A stretch of DNA of 64,000 bases from UBA7672 sp041166025 (GCA_041166025.1 JBEAMJ010000076.1:1-64000); one strand, 5' to 3'; counted from the stretch's first letter, positions 18,407 through 27,459 are shown. Notes: generated by a model not told the origin, from the sequence alone. Made by a program: numbers and translations.

Positions 18407-19195
18407 ATGACTTACACGACGATCGAACTCGAGCGCGACGGCGATGTCGCGATCATCCGGCTCAACGATCCGTCGACGCTGAACGCCGTCACCGTGAAGA
18501 CGATCGAGGAGATCGGCGCCGCGCTTGATGAGATCAGGGGATCGGCGCGGGCCATGGTGCTGACAGGCGCAGGGCGCGCTTTCTGTTCGGGCGCAAACCT
18601 TTCTGCAGGCATGGGCGATCGCAGGAGTGACGGCCCCTATGATTCGGGCAGCGTCCTCGAATCTCACATCAATCCCCTGATGCTCCGCCTGCGTGACCTG
18701 CCATTTCCCTGGGTGTCGGCGGTGAAGGGGTCTGCGGCCGGCGTCGGCTGCTCCTTCGCGCTGGCTGCGGACATGGTGGTGTGCGGAGAGAGCGCCTTCT
18801 TCCTGCAGGCGTTCGCGCGGATCGGCCTGGTGCCGGACGGCGGATCAAGCTGGATTCTCGCGCGCAGCATCGGTCGCGCGCGGGCGATGGAAATGATGCT
18901 GCTGGGCGAGCGCATCCCGGCGGCGAAAGCGCTGGAGTGGGGGATGATCAACCGGCTTGTGCCGGACGAGCAGGCCATGCCTGCGGCGCTGGAGCTCGCG
19001 CGGGCGCTGGCGGCGGGGCCGACGAAATCGCTCGCGATGATCCGACGCATGGCCTGGTCGGCGGCGGACCAGTCGTTCGAGGAGGCGATGACCACGGAAC
19101 GCAACAACCAGCGCCTGGCCGGCCAGACGAAGGATCACCGCGAAGGCGTCGCGGCATTCCTGGCGAAGCGTCCGGCACAGTTCACCGGTCAATAG
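18407..19195 (+). CDS. Enoyl-CoA hydratase/isomerase family protein
   Basis: 262 residues. It has the crotonase fold: VAIIRLNDPSTLNAVTVKTIEEI, the oxyanion-hole motif GAGRAFCSGANLS, SAAGVGCSFALAADMVV, and the catalytic region ARIGLVPDGGSSWILARSIG. A Glu is not seen at the second catalytic position (GLVPDGG has Asp), which resembles PaaG-type isomerases more than classical hydratases. It probably acts in fatty-acid or phenylacetate-type CoA degradation, but no pathway partners adjoin it. The 230 bases upstream, back to alkB, show no gene or clear signal. Confidence 0.9.
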   Translation: MTYTTIELERDGDVAIIRLNDPSTLNAVTVKTIEEIGAALDEIRGSARAMVLTGAGRAFCSGANLSAGMGDRRSDGPYDSGSVLESHINPLMLRLRDLPFPWVSAVKGSAAGVGCSFALAADMVVCGESAFFLQAFARIGLVPDGGSSWILARSIGRARAMEMMLLGERIPAAKALEWGMINRLVPDEQAMPAALELARALAAGPTKSLAMIRRMAWSAADQSFEEAMTTERNNQRLAGQTKDHREGVAAFLAKRPAQFTGQ

Positions 19196-19216
19196 TGCAA
19201 ACGGCCCGAGCAGGAC

Positions 19217-20410
19217 CTACGCCAGATCCTTGAGCTTGCTCACGAGGTCCGTCTTTTCCCACGAGAAGCCGCCGTCGGCTTCGGGCTCGCGCCCGAAATG
19301 GCCGTAGGCGGCGGTGCGGGCGTAGATCGGCTTGTTGAGGCCAAGATGGGTGCGGATGCCGCGCGGACGCAGGTCCATCACTTCGCCCAGGCGCTTTTCG
19401 AGCTTGGCGAGATCGCACGCCTCGGTGCCGTCGCAATTGGCATAGATGGACAGGGGCTCGGGCACGCCGATGGCGTAGCTCAGCTGGATCACGCAGCGAT
19501 CGGCGAGGCCCGCGGCAACCACATTCTTGGCGAGGTAGCGCGCGGCATAGGCTGCCGAACGGTCGACCTTGGTCGGATCCTTGCCGGAGAAGGCGCCTCC
19601 TCCATGGGGAGCTGCGCCGCCATAGGTGTCGACAATGATCTTGCGGCCGGTGAGGCCGGTGTCGCCGTCAGGCCCGCCAATGACGAACTTGCCGGTCGGA
19701 TTGATGTGCCAGACGCAGTTCTTCGCGATCGGGAGCACGTCGCCCAGCGCCCTGCGGATATAGGGCTCGACGATTTTCCGGATGTCCTCGGAGGTCTGTT
19801 TTTCATCGGTGTGCTGGGTCGAGAGCACGATGGAGACCGCTTCCTTCGGCTTGCCATTCTCGTAGCGGACGGTGACCTGGGATTTCGCGTCAGGCGCCAG
19901 GGTTTTCTCCTTGCCCGAGTGGCGCGCGTCGGCGAGCAGTTTCAGGATCTTGTGGCTGAACTGGATCGGGGCCGGCATCAGCTCGGGCGTCTCGTTGGTT
20001 GCGTAGCCGAACATGATGCCCTGGTCGCCCGCGCCCTCCTCCTTGTTGCCGGAGGCATCAACGCCCTGGGCGATGTGCTCGGACTGGCCGTGGAGAAGGA
20101 CCTCGATGTCGGCATTGCGCCAGGAGAAGCCTTCCTGATCGTAGCCGATGTCCTTGATCGCCATGCGTGCGTGGTGGGCGATCAGGTCCCTGGTCACCGC
20201 GTCTGTCCCGCGGAACTCGCCGGCGATGACGACTTTGTTGGTGGTGGCAAGGGTTTCCGCCGCACAGCGCAGCGCCCAGACGTCAAGACCCTGCGCGATC
20301 GTGGTGCGGTAGTAGAGATCGACCACCTCGTCGGAAATCCTGTCGCAGACCTTGTCGGGATGGCCCTCGGAAACGGATTCGCTGGTGAACAGGTATTCGG
20401 AACGCGCCAC
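19217..20410 (-). CDS. metK: S-adenosylmethionine synthetase
   Basis: 397 residues from GTG 20410, preceded by GGGGAG at a 6-base spacing; longer starts add non-conserved residues. It makes S-adenosylmethionine from methionine and ATP. The motifs ESVSEGHPDKVCDRISD, GAGDQGIMFGYATNE and GGAAPHGGGAFSGKDPTKVDRSAAY are complete. Last gene of the miaB-to-metK minus-strand series. The 96-base gap to the XRE gene upstream holds a 22-base inverted repeat that probably is an operator. Confidence 0.98.
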   Translation of the reverse strand: MARSEYLFTSESVSEGHPDKVCDRISDEVVDLYYRTTIAQGLDVWALRCAAETLATTNKVVIAGEFRGTDAVTRDLIAHHARMAIKDIGYDQEGFSWRNADIEVLLHGQSEHIAQGVDASGNKEEGAGDQGIMFGYATNETPELMPAPIQFSHKILKLLADARHSGKEKTLAPDAKSQVTVRYENGKPKEAVSIVLSTQHTDEKQTSEDIRKIVEPYIRRALGDVLPIAKNCVWHINPTGKFVIGGPDGDTGLTGRKIIVDTYGGAAPHGGGAFSGKDPTKVDRSAAYAARYLAKNVVAAGLADRCVIQLSYAIGVPEPLSIYANCDGTEACDLAKLEKRLGEVMDLRPRGIRTHLGLNKPIYARTAAYGHFGREPEADGGFSWEKTDLVSKLKDLA

Positions 20411-20455
20411 GCGGAACTCCCCATCAGGCAACCGGGACGTCCTAGCCCGCGCCGG

Positions 20456-20477
20456 CATATAAGGAAAGCTTTATATG
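20456..20477. promoter_or_regulatory. Inverted repeat upstream of metK, probable SAM/SAH-responsive operator
   Basis: CATATAA (20456-20462) and TTATATG (20471-20477) form a 7-base inverted repeat with an 8-base centre GGAAAGCT. Half-sites of the type CATATAAAG are familiar to me from operators of ArsR-family methionine-cycle repressors in alphaproteobacteria. It lies 46 bases before the metK start, a good place for repression. The regulator itself is not in this window. Confidence 0.5.
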
Positions 20478-20485
20478 ATTTGGCG

Positions 20486-20508
20486 AGGCTCAATCCAGCC
20501 TTGAGCCT
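20486..20508 (-). terminator. Hairpin at the 3' end of the XRE gene
   Basis: AGGCTCAA (20486-20493) pairs with TTGAGCCT (20501-20508) around a 7-base loop and overlaps the XRE stop codon. No T-run follows on the minus strand, so it is at most a weak or factor-dependent terminator between the XRE gene and metK. Confidence 0.35.
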
Positions 20509-20935
20509 ATCGCCTGCGCGCTGGCGCCCGCGCGCCGGATTTCGGCGGAAGCCTTGCCTGTTTCTTGGCGAGATCGATCACCGCCTTGCGGGCGCCTGCT
20601 TGCTGGATGCGGCGAAACGCCCCCAGCAGTTCGAGCTCCTCGCCCGTGTCGGGACCGCCGAACACGGCCTGCTCCTCGACGACGCCGCGGCGGGACAGGA
20701 CAAGACGGGGGGCTGTTTCGTAAAAGTACTGGACCGTCACGCCCAGCGCCTTGGCGATCTCATAGAGCCGACCCGCGGAGACACGGTTGGCGCCGTTCTC
20801 GTATTTCTGGACCTGCTGGAAGGTGACGCCGACACGCTCGGCCAGTTCTGGCTGAGACATGCCGAGTTCATTGCGGCGCGCAAGAATGCGCTCGCTGACG
20901 ATGCGGTCGATCTCTGACGGGTCGCGCGTTTCCAA
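20507..20935 (-). CDS. XRE-family helix-turn-helix regulator
   Basis: 142 residues. The DNA-binding domain covers about residues 12-70 (VSERILARRNELGMSQPELAERVGVTFQQVQKYENGANRVSAGRLYEIAKALGV), and the C-terminus is Lys/Arg-rich. This regulator is conserved between lnt and metK in many alphaproteobacteria; its targets are not known to me. It starts about 60 bases after lnt and stops about 96 bases before metK. A role in metK control is plausible by position only. Confidence 0.92.
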   Translation of the reverse strand: METRDPSEIDRIVSERILARRNELGMSQPELAERVGVTFQQVQKYENGANRVSAGRLYEIAKALGVTVQYFYETAPRLVLSRRGVVEEQAVFGGPDTGEELELLGAFRRIQQAGARKAVIDLAKKQARLPPKSGARAPARRR

Positions 20936-20995
20936 GGTATCGCCCCTGCCTGGCTGCTGCCGGATTGCACAGCCAGAAGTTGCGTAACCCCTAGC

Positions 20996-22660
20996 CTATC
21001 GACGCGGCAGGACGAACAATCCCAGGTTGAGTGCAAGAAAAATGATCCAGAAAAGCCCGTCACGCCAATTGCTGAAGGGCGTCGCCGGAAGGGCCTCGGG
21101 AATGTGGGCGTCGACAACCGCCGAGCGCCAGCCTTCGGGATCGGGACCATAGGTGGCCGGATCGACGGTCGTAGCCCGTGCCGTCCAGCGGCCGTAGGCG
21201 TCGATCATGCCGGTTTCTCCACGGCTCGCCACGCGCGCCATCGGGAGCCCCTCCTCGATGGCGCGATAACGCGCCTGGGCCGCGTGCTGTCCGGGTCCGA
21301 ACAATTCACCGAACCATGCGTCGATCGAGATATTGACTAGCCACTGGGGACGATCTGCGCCGTTTGGCGACAGCCCCGGGAAGATCGCCTCGTAACAGAT
21401 CAGCGGACCAAAGGGCGGAATGCCCTCGGCCGTGAACGGGACAGGCCGCGGCCCCGGCTCGAATCCGCCCGGCGCGAGATCCTGCAATGTCTTTAGGCCC
21501 ACCGATTTCAGGAGGCTCGCGAAGGGCACGAACTCGCCGAAGGGCACCAGCATGTGCTTGTCGTACCAGCGCGGCATCTGAATGGCGCTGCCGCCATCGA
21601 TCACGGTGAGCGCGTTGTAGGCGCGCTCGTCCGGGCGGCCATAGTTCTCGAAGCGCGCCGAACCGACGATGAGCTTGCGGGTGCGGATGTTGTCGGTGAG
21701 GACGCGCAGCGCCTCGTCCCACTGAAACAGCGCATAGGGCAGCGCGCCTTCAGGCCAGATGATGATGCGCGGCGCGGACGCCGTGTCAGGTCCGGTGAGA
21801 TCGAGGAAACGCTGGACCACCCGCTCGGCATTGTTCGGGTCGTGCTTGTCGGCCTGTGGAACGCCAGCATCGACAAGCCGCACGAGGGCGCCGGTCGGCT
21901 CCGTCATCGGGGCTTCGCCGAGGCGGCGCGCGCCCCAGCCCCAGATGGCGCCGAAGACGATCGCAGTGACGATGAGTGGCGCAGCGCGCGAGAGCGCCGA
22001 GCCGCGCGGGCGCGAATCGGCGAGCACAGCGGGCGAGGACATTGCGACAACGGTAAGGACCGAGAGGCCATAGGTGCCCCAGATCGATGCGGACTGCGAG
22101 ATAGCCTCACCCGGCGCCCAGATCATGCCCGGCAGATTCCATGGGAACCCGCCGATGCCGGCAAGCGAACCGCGGAACCATTCGGCGAACATGAAGGCGA
22201 GCGCGAACAGGATGAGGCGCGCCGGCCCCTCGCACCAGAAGCGATGAGCAATCCAGAGGCTGCCGGCGAGGATGGCGGCGAGCAGGCCCGGGAGGGCAAC
22301 CAGCGGCATCCAGATGAAGATGAGATGCGCGCCGGGGTTCACCAGGAAGGCCCAGGCGATCCAGTGCAGGCCGACCAGGTAGTAGGCGAACCCGAATACC
22401 GCAGCGCGCCAGAAGGCCGCCCTGCGCGGACGTGGCGCAAGGCGCGCGGAATCGAGGCTCCAGATAAGGCCGGAGAGGCCCAGCGCGAGCGCGGGCCAGA
22501 CGTGGAAAGGCGGAAAGGCAAGATTGGCGACCGCGCCCAGCGCGCCGCAGAAGACCAGTGCGCGCCAGCCCTGCAGCCCGGCGACCCACAGATAGGCTGG
22601 CGCGAGCAGGTGTCCCCGGCCGTGAGCCTGTTGCGAAGCGCCCGTCGACGAGTCTGTCAT
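20996..22660 (-). CDS. lnt: Apolipoprotein N-acyltransferase
   Basis: 554 residues. Six to seven N-terminal membrane segments precede a periplasmic nitrilase-fold domain and a last membrane helix near the C-terminus. The catalytic triad is visible: Glu in IIWPEGALPY (about residue 300), Lys in YDKHMLVPFGEF (about 366) and Cys in LICYEAIFP (about 421). It adds the third acyl chain to lipoproteins in the inner membrane, needed for Lol export. Its substrates here include the several lipoproteins in this window. It follows corC in the same direction with a gap of about 46 bases. Confidence 0.97.
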   Translation of the reverse strand: MTDSSTGASQQAHGRGHLLAPAYLWVAGLQGWRALVFCGALGAVANLAFPPFHVWPALALGLSGLIWSLDSARLAPRPRRAAFWRAAVFGFAYYLVGLHWIAWAFLVNPGAHLIFIWMPLVALPGLLAAILAGSLWIAHRFWCEGPARLILFALAFMFAEWFRGSLAGIGGFPWNLPGMIWAPGEAISQSASIWGTYGLSVLTVVAMSSPAVLADSRPRGSALSRAAPLIVTAIVFGAIWGWGARRLGEAPMTEPTGALVRLVDAGVPQADKHDPNNAERVVQRFLDLTGPDTASAPRIIIWPEGALPYALFQWDEALRVLTDNIRTRKLIVGSARFENYGRPDERAYNALTVIDGGSAIQMPRWYDKHMLVPFGEFVPFASLLKSVGLKTLQDLAPGGFEPGPRPVPFTAEGIPPFGPLICYEAIFPGLSPNGADRPQWLVNISIDAWFGELFGPGQHAAQARYRAIEEGLPMARVASRGETGMIDAYGRWTARATTVDPATYGPDPEGWRSAVVDAHIPEALPATPFSNWRDGLFWIIFLALNLGLFVLPRR

Positions 22661-22706
22661 CGCCCCTCCCCGCTTTGCCCGGCCCGATCGTGCAGGCGGC
22701 GACGCA

Positions 22707-23594
22707 TCACCGCTCTACCGCCGCAGCCTTGCCTTCGGCAAGCGTGGATGGCGCCGGACGTGGCCCGCGCAGCTTGGCGCGGATCACGCGGCGCGGGTCG
22801 GCTTCGATGATCTCGACCGTCAGGCCGCGCGGATGGTCGATCGTCTCGCCGGCCGCCGGAACGCGCCCGGCAATGGCCGACACCAGCCCGCCGAATGTGT
22901 CAACGTCGGTTTCGAAATCCTCGACCAGGACCGGCAGACCGGTTTCACGCATGACGTCATCGATCGTCGCGAGACCGTCAACCTCCCAGCTCGATTTGCC
23001 ACGACGAATGATGAGGGGTGGAGACTCATCATGCTCGTCCTCGATGTCGCCGACGATCTGCTCGACCAGATCTTCGAGGCAGACCATGCCGCCCGTGCCG
23101 CCATATTCGTCGATCACCAGCGCAATGTGGATGCGGCTGGCCTGCATGCGAACGAGGAGATCGGCCAGGGGTGTCGATTCGGGGACGAACATGATCTCGC
23201 GCACCAGCCGGTCGAGGGGCTTTGAGGCTAACGCCTCCGATGTCCAACCGCGGCGCGCGCCTTCGGCGACCACGTCCTTTATGTGGACGAAGCCCAGCGG
23301 CTCATCGAGTGAGTCGCGATAAACCGGCATGCGCGAGTGCGCCTCGGCGGCGAACAGGTCCATCACTTCGCCAAGCGTCGCCTCGATGGAGACCGCGGCG
23401 ATATCGATGCGCGAGGTCATCACGTCGCGCACCGTCGCCGTCTCGAATTCCTTCAGGCGGAGGCGGATCGCCGTCGGCGCCGTCACCGAGGCGCCGTCGG
23501 GCGGTGGAGCGGCTGCAGCCACCTGTCCGGCGATGAGACGCGCCAGGCGCTGACGAAAGGATTCCCGCTGCGCGGCTCGTCCGTCGTTCGGCAT
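22707..23594 (-). CDS. corC: CorC/HlyC-type CBS domain protein
   Basis: 295 residues. Two CBS domains (TVRDVMTSRIDIAAVSIEATLGEVMDLF; PLDRLVREIMFVPESTPLADLLVRMQ) are followed by a CorC_HlyC C-terminal domain (WEVDGLATIDDVMRETG through VSAIAGRVPAAGETID). There are no membrane segments, unlike full-length hemolysin-type transporters. It is linked to magnesium/cobalt efflux in enterobacteria and lies in the conserved phoH-ybeY-corC-lnt order. It starts 2 bases before the ybeY stop, so it is translated with it. Confidence 0.93.
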   Translation of the reverse strand: MPNDGRAAQRESFRQRLARLIAGQVAAAAPPPDGASVTAPTAIRLRLKEFETATVRDVMTSRIDIAAVSIEATLGEVMDLFAAEAHSRMPVYRDSLDEPLGFVHIKDVVAEGARRGWTSEALASKPLDRLVREIMFVPESTPLADLLVRMQASRIHIALVIDEYGGTGGMVCLEDLVEQIVGDIEDEHDESPPLIIRRGKSSWEVDGLATIDDVMRETGLPVLVEDFETDVDTFGGLVSAIAGRVPAAGETIDHPRGLTVEIIEADPRRVIRAKLRGPRPAPSTLAEGKAAAVER

Positions 23595-23596
23595 GA

Positions 23597-24124
23597 TCAG
23601 TCCCCCGCCCTGTCCTCGCCCATGCCGCCTTCGGCATAGGGGCCGGACGCGTAGGGATCCGGCCAGCCGAGCCTGGCCAGAATGTCGGTTTCGAGGGGTT
23701 CCATCACCTGGGCATCTTCCGGTTCGATGTGATCATACCCGAGCAGGTGGAGGAAGCCATGAATCAGGAGGTGGCTTGCGTGCGCCTCAAAGGGCCTGTG
23801 CATCGTTTCGGCGTCCTTAAGGGCAGCCTCGAACCCGAGCGCGATGTCTCCAAGAAGGCGCGGCTGGCCAGGCAGGTCTGGCTGGCCGGAGGGGAAGGAC
23901 AAGACGTCCGTCGGCTTGTCCAGCCCGCGCCATTGCCGGTTGAGCGCCTGCATTTCCGCGTCATCCGTGAACAGGAGCGCAACCTCGCCTCCAGCCCGCA
24001 TGTGCCCCGCCGCGAGGCCAAGAACACGCGCGGCCAGGCCCTCCGGATCGCCCAGCACGCTCCAGCGCGGGTCGGCCACCCGGACGTCGAGCGACAGTTC
24101 GTGCGTGTCGGCGGCTTCGCTCAC
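23597..24124 (-). CDS. ybeY: Endoribonuclease YbeY
   Basis: 175 residues. The zinc-binding motif HGFLHLLGYDH has the three His expected, and RGLDKPTDVLSFPS is the conserved upstream segment. YbeY takes part in 16S rRNA 3' maturation and ribosome quality control. It overlaps phoH by 4 bases (ATGA) and is followed at once by corC. The Gly/Asp-rich C-terminal tail (PYASGPYAEGGMGEDRAGD) is not part of the conserved domain. Confidence 0.96.
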   Translation of the reverse strand: MSEAADTHELSLDVRVADPRWSVLGDPEGLAARVLGLAAGHMRAGGEVALLFTDDAEMQALNRQWRGLDKPTDVLSFPSGQPDLPGQPRLLGDIALGFEAALKDAETMHRPFEAHASHLLIHGFLHLLGYDHIEPEDAQVMEPLETDILARLGWPDPYASGPYAEGGMGEDRAGD

Positions 24125-25134
24125 TTGCGCGAAGTCCCCCTTGTGGCGTGAGCCTGCGCGTCCTTGTCGTAGGCGTCGATAATGCGACCAACCAGTTCAT
24201 GCCGGACCACGTCAGCGCGGGTGAGCTGTTCGATGGCGACGCCCTTGACGTTCTTCAGGATCGACATGGCATGGCCAAGACCGGACTTCATGTTCCCGGG
24301 CAGGTCCGTCTGCGAGGGATCGCCCGTTACCACCATGCGCGAACCGCGGCCGAGGCGCGTCAGAACCATCTTCATCTGGGGTACGGTGGCATTCTGCGCC
24401 TCGTCGATGATGACAAAGGCGTTCTTCAGCGTCCGTCCACGCATGAAGGCAAGCGGCGCAACTTCGATCTCGCGACGCTCTTTCCGACGGTCGACTTCCT
24501 GCGCGCCCAGACATTCGTTGAGCGCATCCCAGATCGGAAGCATGTAAGGGTCGACTTTTTCCTCCAGTGCGCCGGGCAGGAAACCGAGTTTCTCCCCCGC
24601 TTCGACAGCAGGCCGCGCAACGACGAGACGCTCGCGCTTGCCTGCCTTGAGTTCGGCGGCGCCTATGGCGACCGCGAGATAGGTCTTGCCCGTGCCGGCA
24701 GGCCCGACGCCGAACACCAGGCCGAGATCGTCCTGCCGCAACTTGTCGAGATAGGCGCGCTGGCCCGGCGTCTGGGCCATCACGGGCTTACGCAGGCCCT
24801 GGATGACATCGCCTGCCCCGGAGGGTGCTGCGGGGCTTGCCGTCAAGCGGATCGCAGCCTCGAGTTCCGCAGGCGTGGCTTCTGCGCCATTGGCGATGCG
24901 GCGGGCGAAGGCCTGCAGGGCCTCGGCGGCGAGCCGCGCGCCATCGCCCTCGCCGGTGATGACGATCTCGCCGCTCTGCGCCTGGCTGTCGACCCGCACG
25001 CCGTCATCGGCAAATGCCTGTTCCAGCAACTGGAGATTGGCGTGCGCGGGACCACAGAGTTCGCGCAGCAGCTTTTGGTTGCCGACCGGAACCGAGTAGC
25101 GCTGCCCGCGCGGCGAAGGCGTCCTTCGATTCAC
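24121..25134 (-). CDS. phoH: PhoH-like ATPase
   Basis: 337 residues. Walker A is GPAGTGKTYLAVAIG, Walker B is AFVIIDEAQNATV, and sensor segments are MVVTGDPSQTDLPG. An N-terminal KH-like part precedes the ATPase (residues 15-100). PhoH proteins are RNA-linked ATPases that work with YbeY; the precise substrate is not settled. It overlaps miaB (upstream) and ybeY (downstream) by 4 bases on each side, so the three are translationally coupled. Confidence 0.96.
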   Translation of the reverse strand: MNRRTPSPRGQRYSVPVGNQKLLRELCGPAHANLQLLEQAFADDGVRVDSQAQSGEIVITGEGDGARLAAEALQAFARRIANGAEATPAELEAAIRLTASPAAPSGAGDVIQGLRKPVMAQTPGQRAYLDKLRQDDLGLVFGVGPAGTGKTYLAVAIGAAELKAGKRERLVVARPAVEAGEKLGFLPGALEEKVDPYMLPIWDALNECLGAQEVDRRKERREIEVAPLAFMRGRTLKNAFVIIDEAQNATVPQMKMVLTRLGRGSRMVVTGDPSQTDLPGNMKSGLGHAMSILKNVKGVAIEQLTRADVVRHELVGRIIDAYDKDAQAHATRGTSRK

Positions 25135-26510
25135 GCGCCCGCCCCTGCTGCAACCGGCGCGGCGCCAATCGCGTGGCCGGCAAGGCTGGTCATGCTGGCG
25201 CCGACGATCTCGACGTCAGCGATCCGGCCGGAGAGATGCCCGCCATTCTCGACATGAACAGACTGCATCCAGGGCGAATAGCCAAGCGCCTGGCCTGCAC
25301 GCTTGCCCTCACGCGAGAACAGCACAGGCAGGCGCCGACCGACCATCGCCTGGTTGAAGGCGCGCGCCTGTTCATTGATCAGCGCCTGCAGGCGTGCGAG
25401 GCGTTCGTCCTTCACGGCCTCTTCCACCTGAAGCTGCATGCCTGAGGCTGGGGTGCCGGGGCGCGGGGAATACTTGAACGAATAGGCCTGCGCGAAGCCA
25501 ACTTCCTTCACCAGCGCCAGCGTGTCCGCAAAGTCCTTCTCGCTTTCGCCGGGAAATCCGACAATGAAGTCGGAAGCGAAGGCAATGTCAGGCCGGGCTT
25601 TGCGCACGCGCTCGATCGTGCGGAGATAGTCCGCCGCCGTATGCCCGCGGTTCATCGCTTTCAGGATCCGATCAGAGCCTGACTGGACGGGCAGATGCAG
25701 GAAGGGCGCTAGCGTTTCGACGTCGCGATGCGCCGCAATCAGGTCCTCGCTCATGTCGCGCGGATGGCTGGTGGTGTAGCGGATGCGGGGAAAGCCGAAA
25801 CGGTCCACGTGGCGGATGAGATCGCCCAGGCGCCAGGCCCCCCCGCCTTGCTGGGAAGCCGGCGCGGCGCCATGCCAGGCGTTCACATTCTGGCCGATCA
25901 GCACGATTTCCTTCGCGCCCTTCGAGGCAAGCTCGCGCGCCTCGGCCAGGATTGCGTCCGCACCGCGGGAGAACTCGGCGCCGCGCGTATAGGGCACGAC
26001 GCAGAAGGTGCAGAACTTGTCGCAGCCTTCCTGCACCGCGAGATAGGCGGACGGCCCCGAGAGCTCGCGCGATGTCGGCAGGGCGTCGAACTTCTCTTCC
26101 GCCGCAAAGTCGACCTCGAGCGCGTCCCCGGTCTGGCGCGACAGGCGCGCGATCATCTCGGGAAGACGGTGGTAGGCTTGCGGACCCACAACCATGTCGA
26201 CAGCGGGCTGGCGGCGCATGATCTCCTCGCCCTCGGCCTGGGCGACGCAACCGGCGACGGCGATGCGCATCGCGCCGCCGGTCGCCTGCTTCAGCTCCTT
26301 CAGCCGGCCGAGTTCGGAGAACACTTTCTCTGTCGCTTTTTCGCGGATGTGGCAGGTGTTGAGCACGACGAGATCGGCAGCTTCGGGGGCCTCCACCGGC
26401 GCATAGCCGAGCGGGGCAAGCACGTCGCGCATGCGCTCGCTGTCATAGACGTTCGCCTGACATCCGTAGGTCTTGATGAAGAGGCCTTTGGTGGCCTTGG
26501 GCTCGGACAC
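25131..26510 (-). CDS. miaB: tRNA-2-methylthio-N6-dimethylallyladenosine synthase
   Basis: 459 residues from GTG 26510, one base after the fur stop; codons further upstream lie inside fur. The N-terminal UPF0004 domain carries three cluster Cys (TYGCQANVY, NTCHIREKA, AGCVAQAEGE), and the radical-SAM domain has CDKFCTFCVVPYTRG. A TRAM domain closes the protein. It adds a methylthio group at A37 of tRNAs using two 4Fe-4S clusters. Fe-S delivery by the nearby Nfu protein is a reasonable link. Confidence 0.97.
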   Translation of the reverse strand: MSEPKATKGLFIKTYGCQANVYDSERMRDVLAPLGYAPVEAPEAADLVVLNTCHIREKATEKVFSELGRLKELKQATGGAMRIAVAGCVAQAEGEEIMRRQPAVDMVVGPQAYHRLPEMIARLSRQTGDALEVDFAAEEKFDALPTSRELSGPSAYLAVQEGCDKFCTFCVVPYTRGAEFSRGADAILAEARELASKGAKEIVLIGQNVNAWHGAAPASQQGGGAWRLGDLIRHVDRFGFPRIRYTTSHPRDMSEDLIAAHRDVETLAPFLHLPVQSGSDRILKAMNRGHTAADYLRTIERVRKARPDIAFASDFIVGFPGESEKDFADTLALVKEVGFAQAYSFKYSPRPGTPASGMQLQVEEAVKDERLARLQALINEQARAFNQAMVGRRLPVLFSREGKRAGQALGYSPWMQSVHVENGGHLSGRIADVEIVGASMTSLAGHAIGAAPVAAGAGA

Positions 26511-26511
26511 G

Positions 26512-26925
26512 TTACTTCTTTTCGTCCTCGCTGAGCGGGACGCCATAGAGTTCGAGCCGGTGGTCGATCAGCCTGTAGCCGAGCTTGCGCGCAATCTCGA
26601 CCTGCAGCTTCTCGATCTCCTCGGACTTGAACTCGATCACCTTGCCGTTCTTGGCATCGATCAGGTGGTCATGATGCTCCTCCGGCGCTTCTTCGTAGCG
26701 CGAGCGGCCGTCACGGAAGTCATGCCGTTCGATGATGCCGGAATCCTCGAACAGCTTCACCGTGCGATAGACCGTGGCGAGCGAGATGTTGGAATCGATC
26801 GCAGCGGCGCGGCGATGCAGCTCCTCGGCGTCCGGGTGGTCCGCCGCCTGGCTCAGCACGCGCGCGATCACGCGGCGCTGGTCCGTCATGCGCAGGCCTT
26901 TCTCGATGCACCTTTGCTCGATCAC
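26512..26925 (-). CDS. fur: Ferric uptake regulator family protein
   Basis: 137 residues from GTG 26925, which has GGAGG 5-6 bases upstream; the GTG at 26931 overlaps that GGAGG and is not favoured. The winged helix is GLRMTDQRRVIARVLSQAADHPDAEELHRRAA..SLATVYRTVKLFEDSGIIERHDF. The metal site is EEHHDHLID, without the CxxC zinc pairs of E. coli Fur, as is usual in alphaproteobacterial Fur/Mur. It represses iron or manganese uptake genes. It is embedded between rimI and miaB. Confidence 0.93.
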   Translation of the reverse strand: MIEQRCIEKGLRMTDQRRVIARVLSQAADHPDAEELHRRAAAIDSNISLATVYRTVKLFEDSGIIERHDFRDGRSRYEEAPEEHHDHLIDAKNGKVIEFKSEEIEKLQVEIARKLGYRLIDHRLELYGVPLSEDEKK

Positions 26926-26991
26926 GAGCACCTCCGTCCTGGCGTCCGGTCAAATCGTCCGGCAGGCGCCGGACGGCGGCACATATGCGTG

Positions 26992-27459
26992 TCAGGCGCC
27001 GTCCTGTCCACCGGCGGGACCTACCGCACGCGACATCATGATGGCGTCGATGCGGCCGCTATGGGTATCATAATAGGCTTTCCGGACGCCGATTTCCATG
27101 AATCCTTGCGACTGGTAGAGCGTGCGGGCGGCAACATTGTTGCGCGCGACCTCGAGAATCCAGCGCTCGAGGCCGCGGGTGTGGGCCTGTGCATCCAGGG
27201 CGCGAAAAATTTGCCTGCCGCGCCCGGCGCGCCGCAAGTCCGGAAAGGTGGCCATGCTCAGAAGTTCGGCATCGCTGCCGGCCTGAAGCGCAAGACCAAA
27301 TGCGACCGGTTTGCAGCCCTCCTCCGCAACCACGGCGATGGCTTCCGCGCGCGCGAGCCAGATGGCGAAGTCCCGTTCGGTCCAGCCTGTTTCAAAGGAT
27401 GCGGCGTGAATGCGGGCAAGGCTGGCCGCATCAGCAAGTGCAGCGGGCCGCACAGTCAT
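26992..27459 (-). CDS. rimI: GNAT acetyltransferase, RimI-like
   Basis: 155 residues from ATG 27459, which overlaps the tsaB stop by 4 bases (ATGA). The GNAT acetyl-CoA motif reads LSMATFPDLRRAGRGRQIFRAL, followed by ILEVARNNVAARTLYQSQGFMEIGVRKAYY. RimI acetylates the N-terminus of ribosomal protein S18, and it is very often encoded with tsaB. Other N-terminal acetyl targets are possible. The open frame continues upstream, but that part is the shadow of tsaB. Confidence 0.9.
   Translation of the reverse strand: MTVRPAALADAASLARIHAASFETGWTERDFAIWLARAEAIAVVAEEGCKPVAFGLALQAGSDAELLSMATFPDLRRAGRGRQIFRALDAQAHTRGLERWILEVARNNVAARTLYQSQGFMEIGVRKAYYDTHSGRIDAIMMSRAVGPAGGQDGA

Noticed and set aside
20411..20510. 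SAM-sensing riboswitch upstream of metK
   Set aside because: The gap holds a short inverted repeat and a hairpin on the 3' end of the XRE gene, but I could not recognise a SAM-II or SAM/SAH pseudoknot core. An operator explains the repeat better.
19298..20917. A 539-codon + strand frame opposite metK and the XRE gene
   Set aside because: Shadow of metK; it crosses the metK operator and has no plausible start or protein family.
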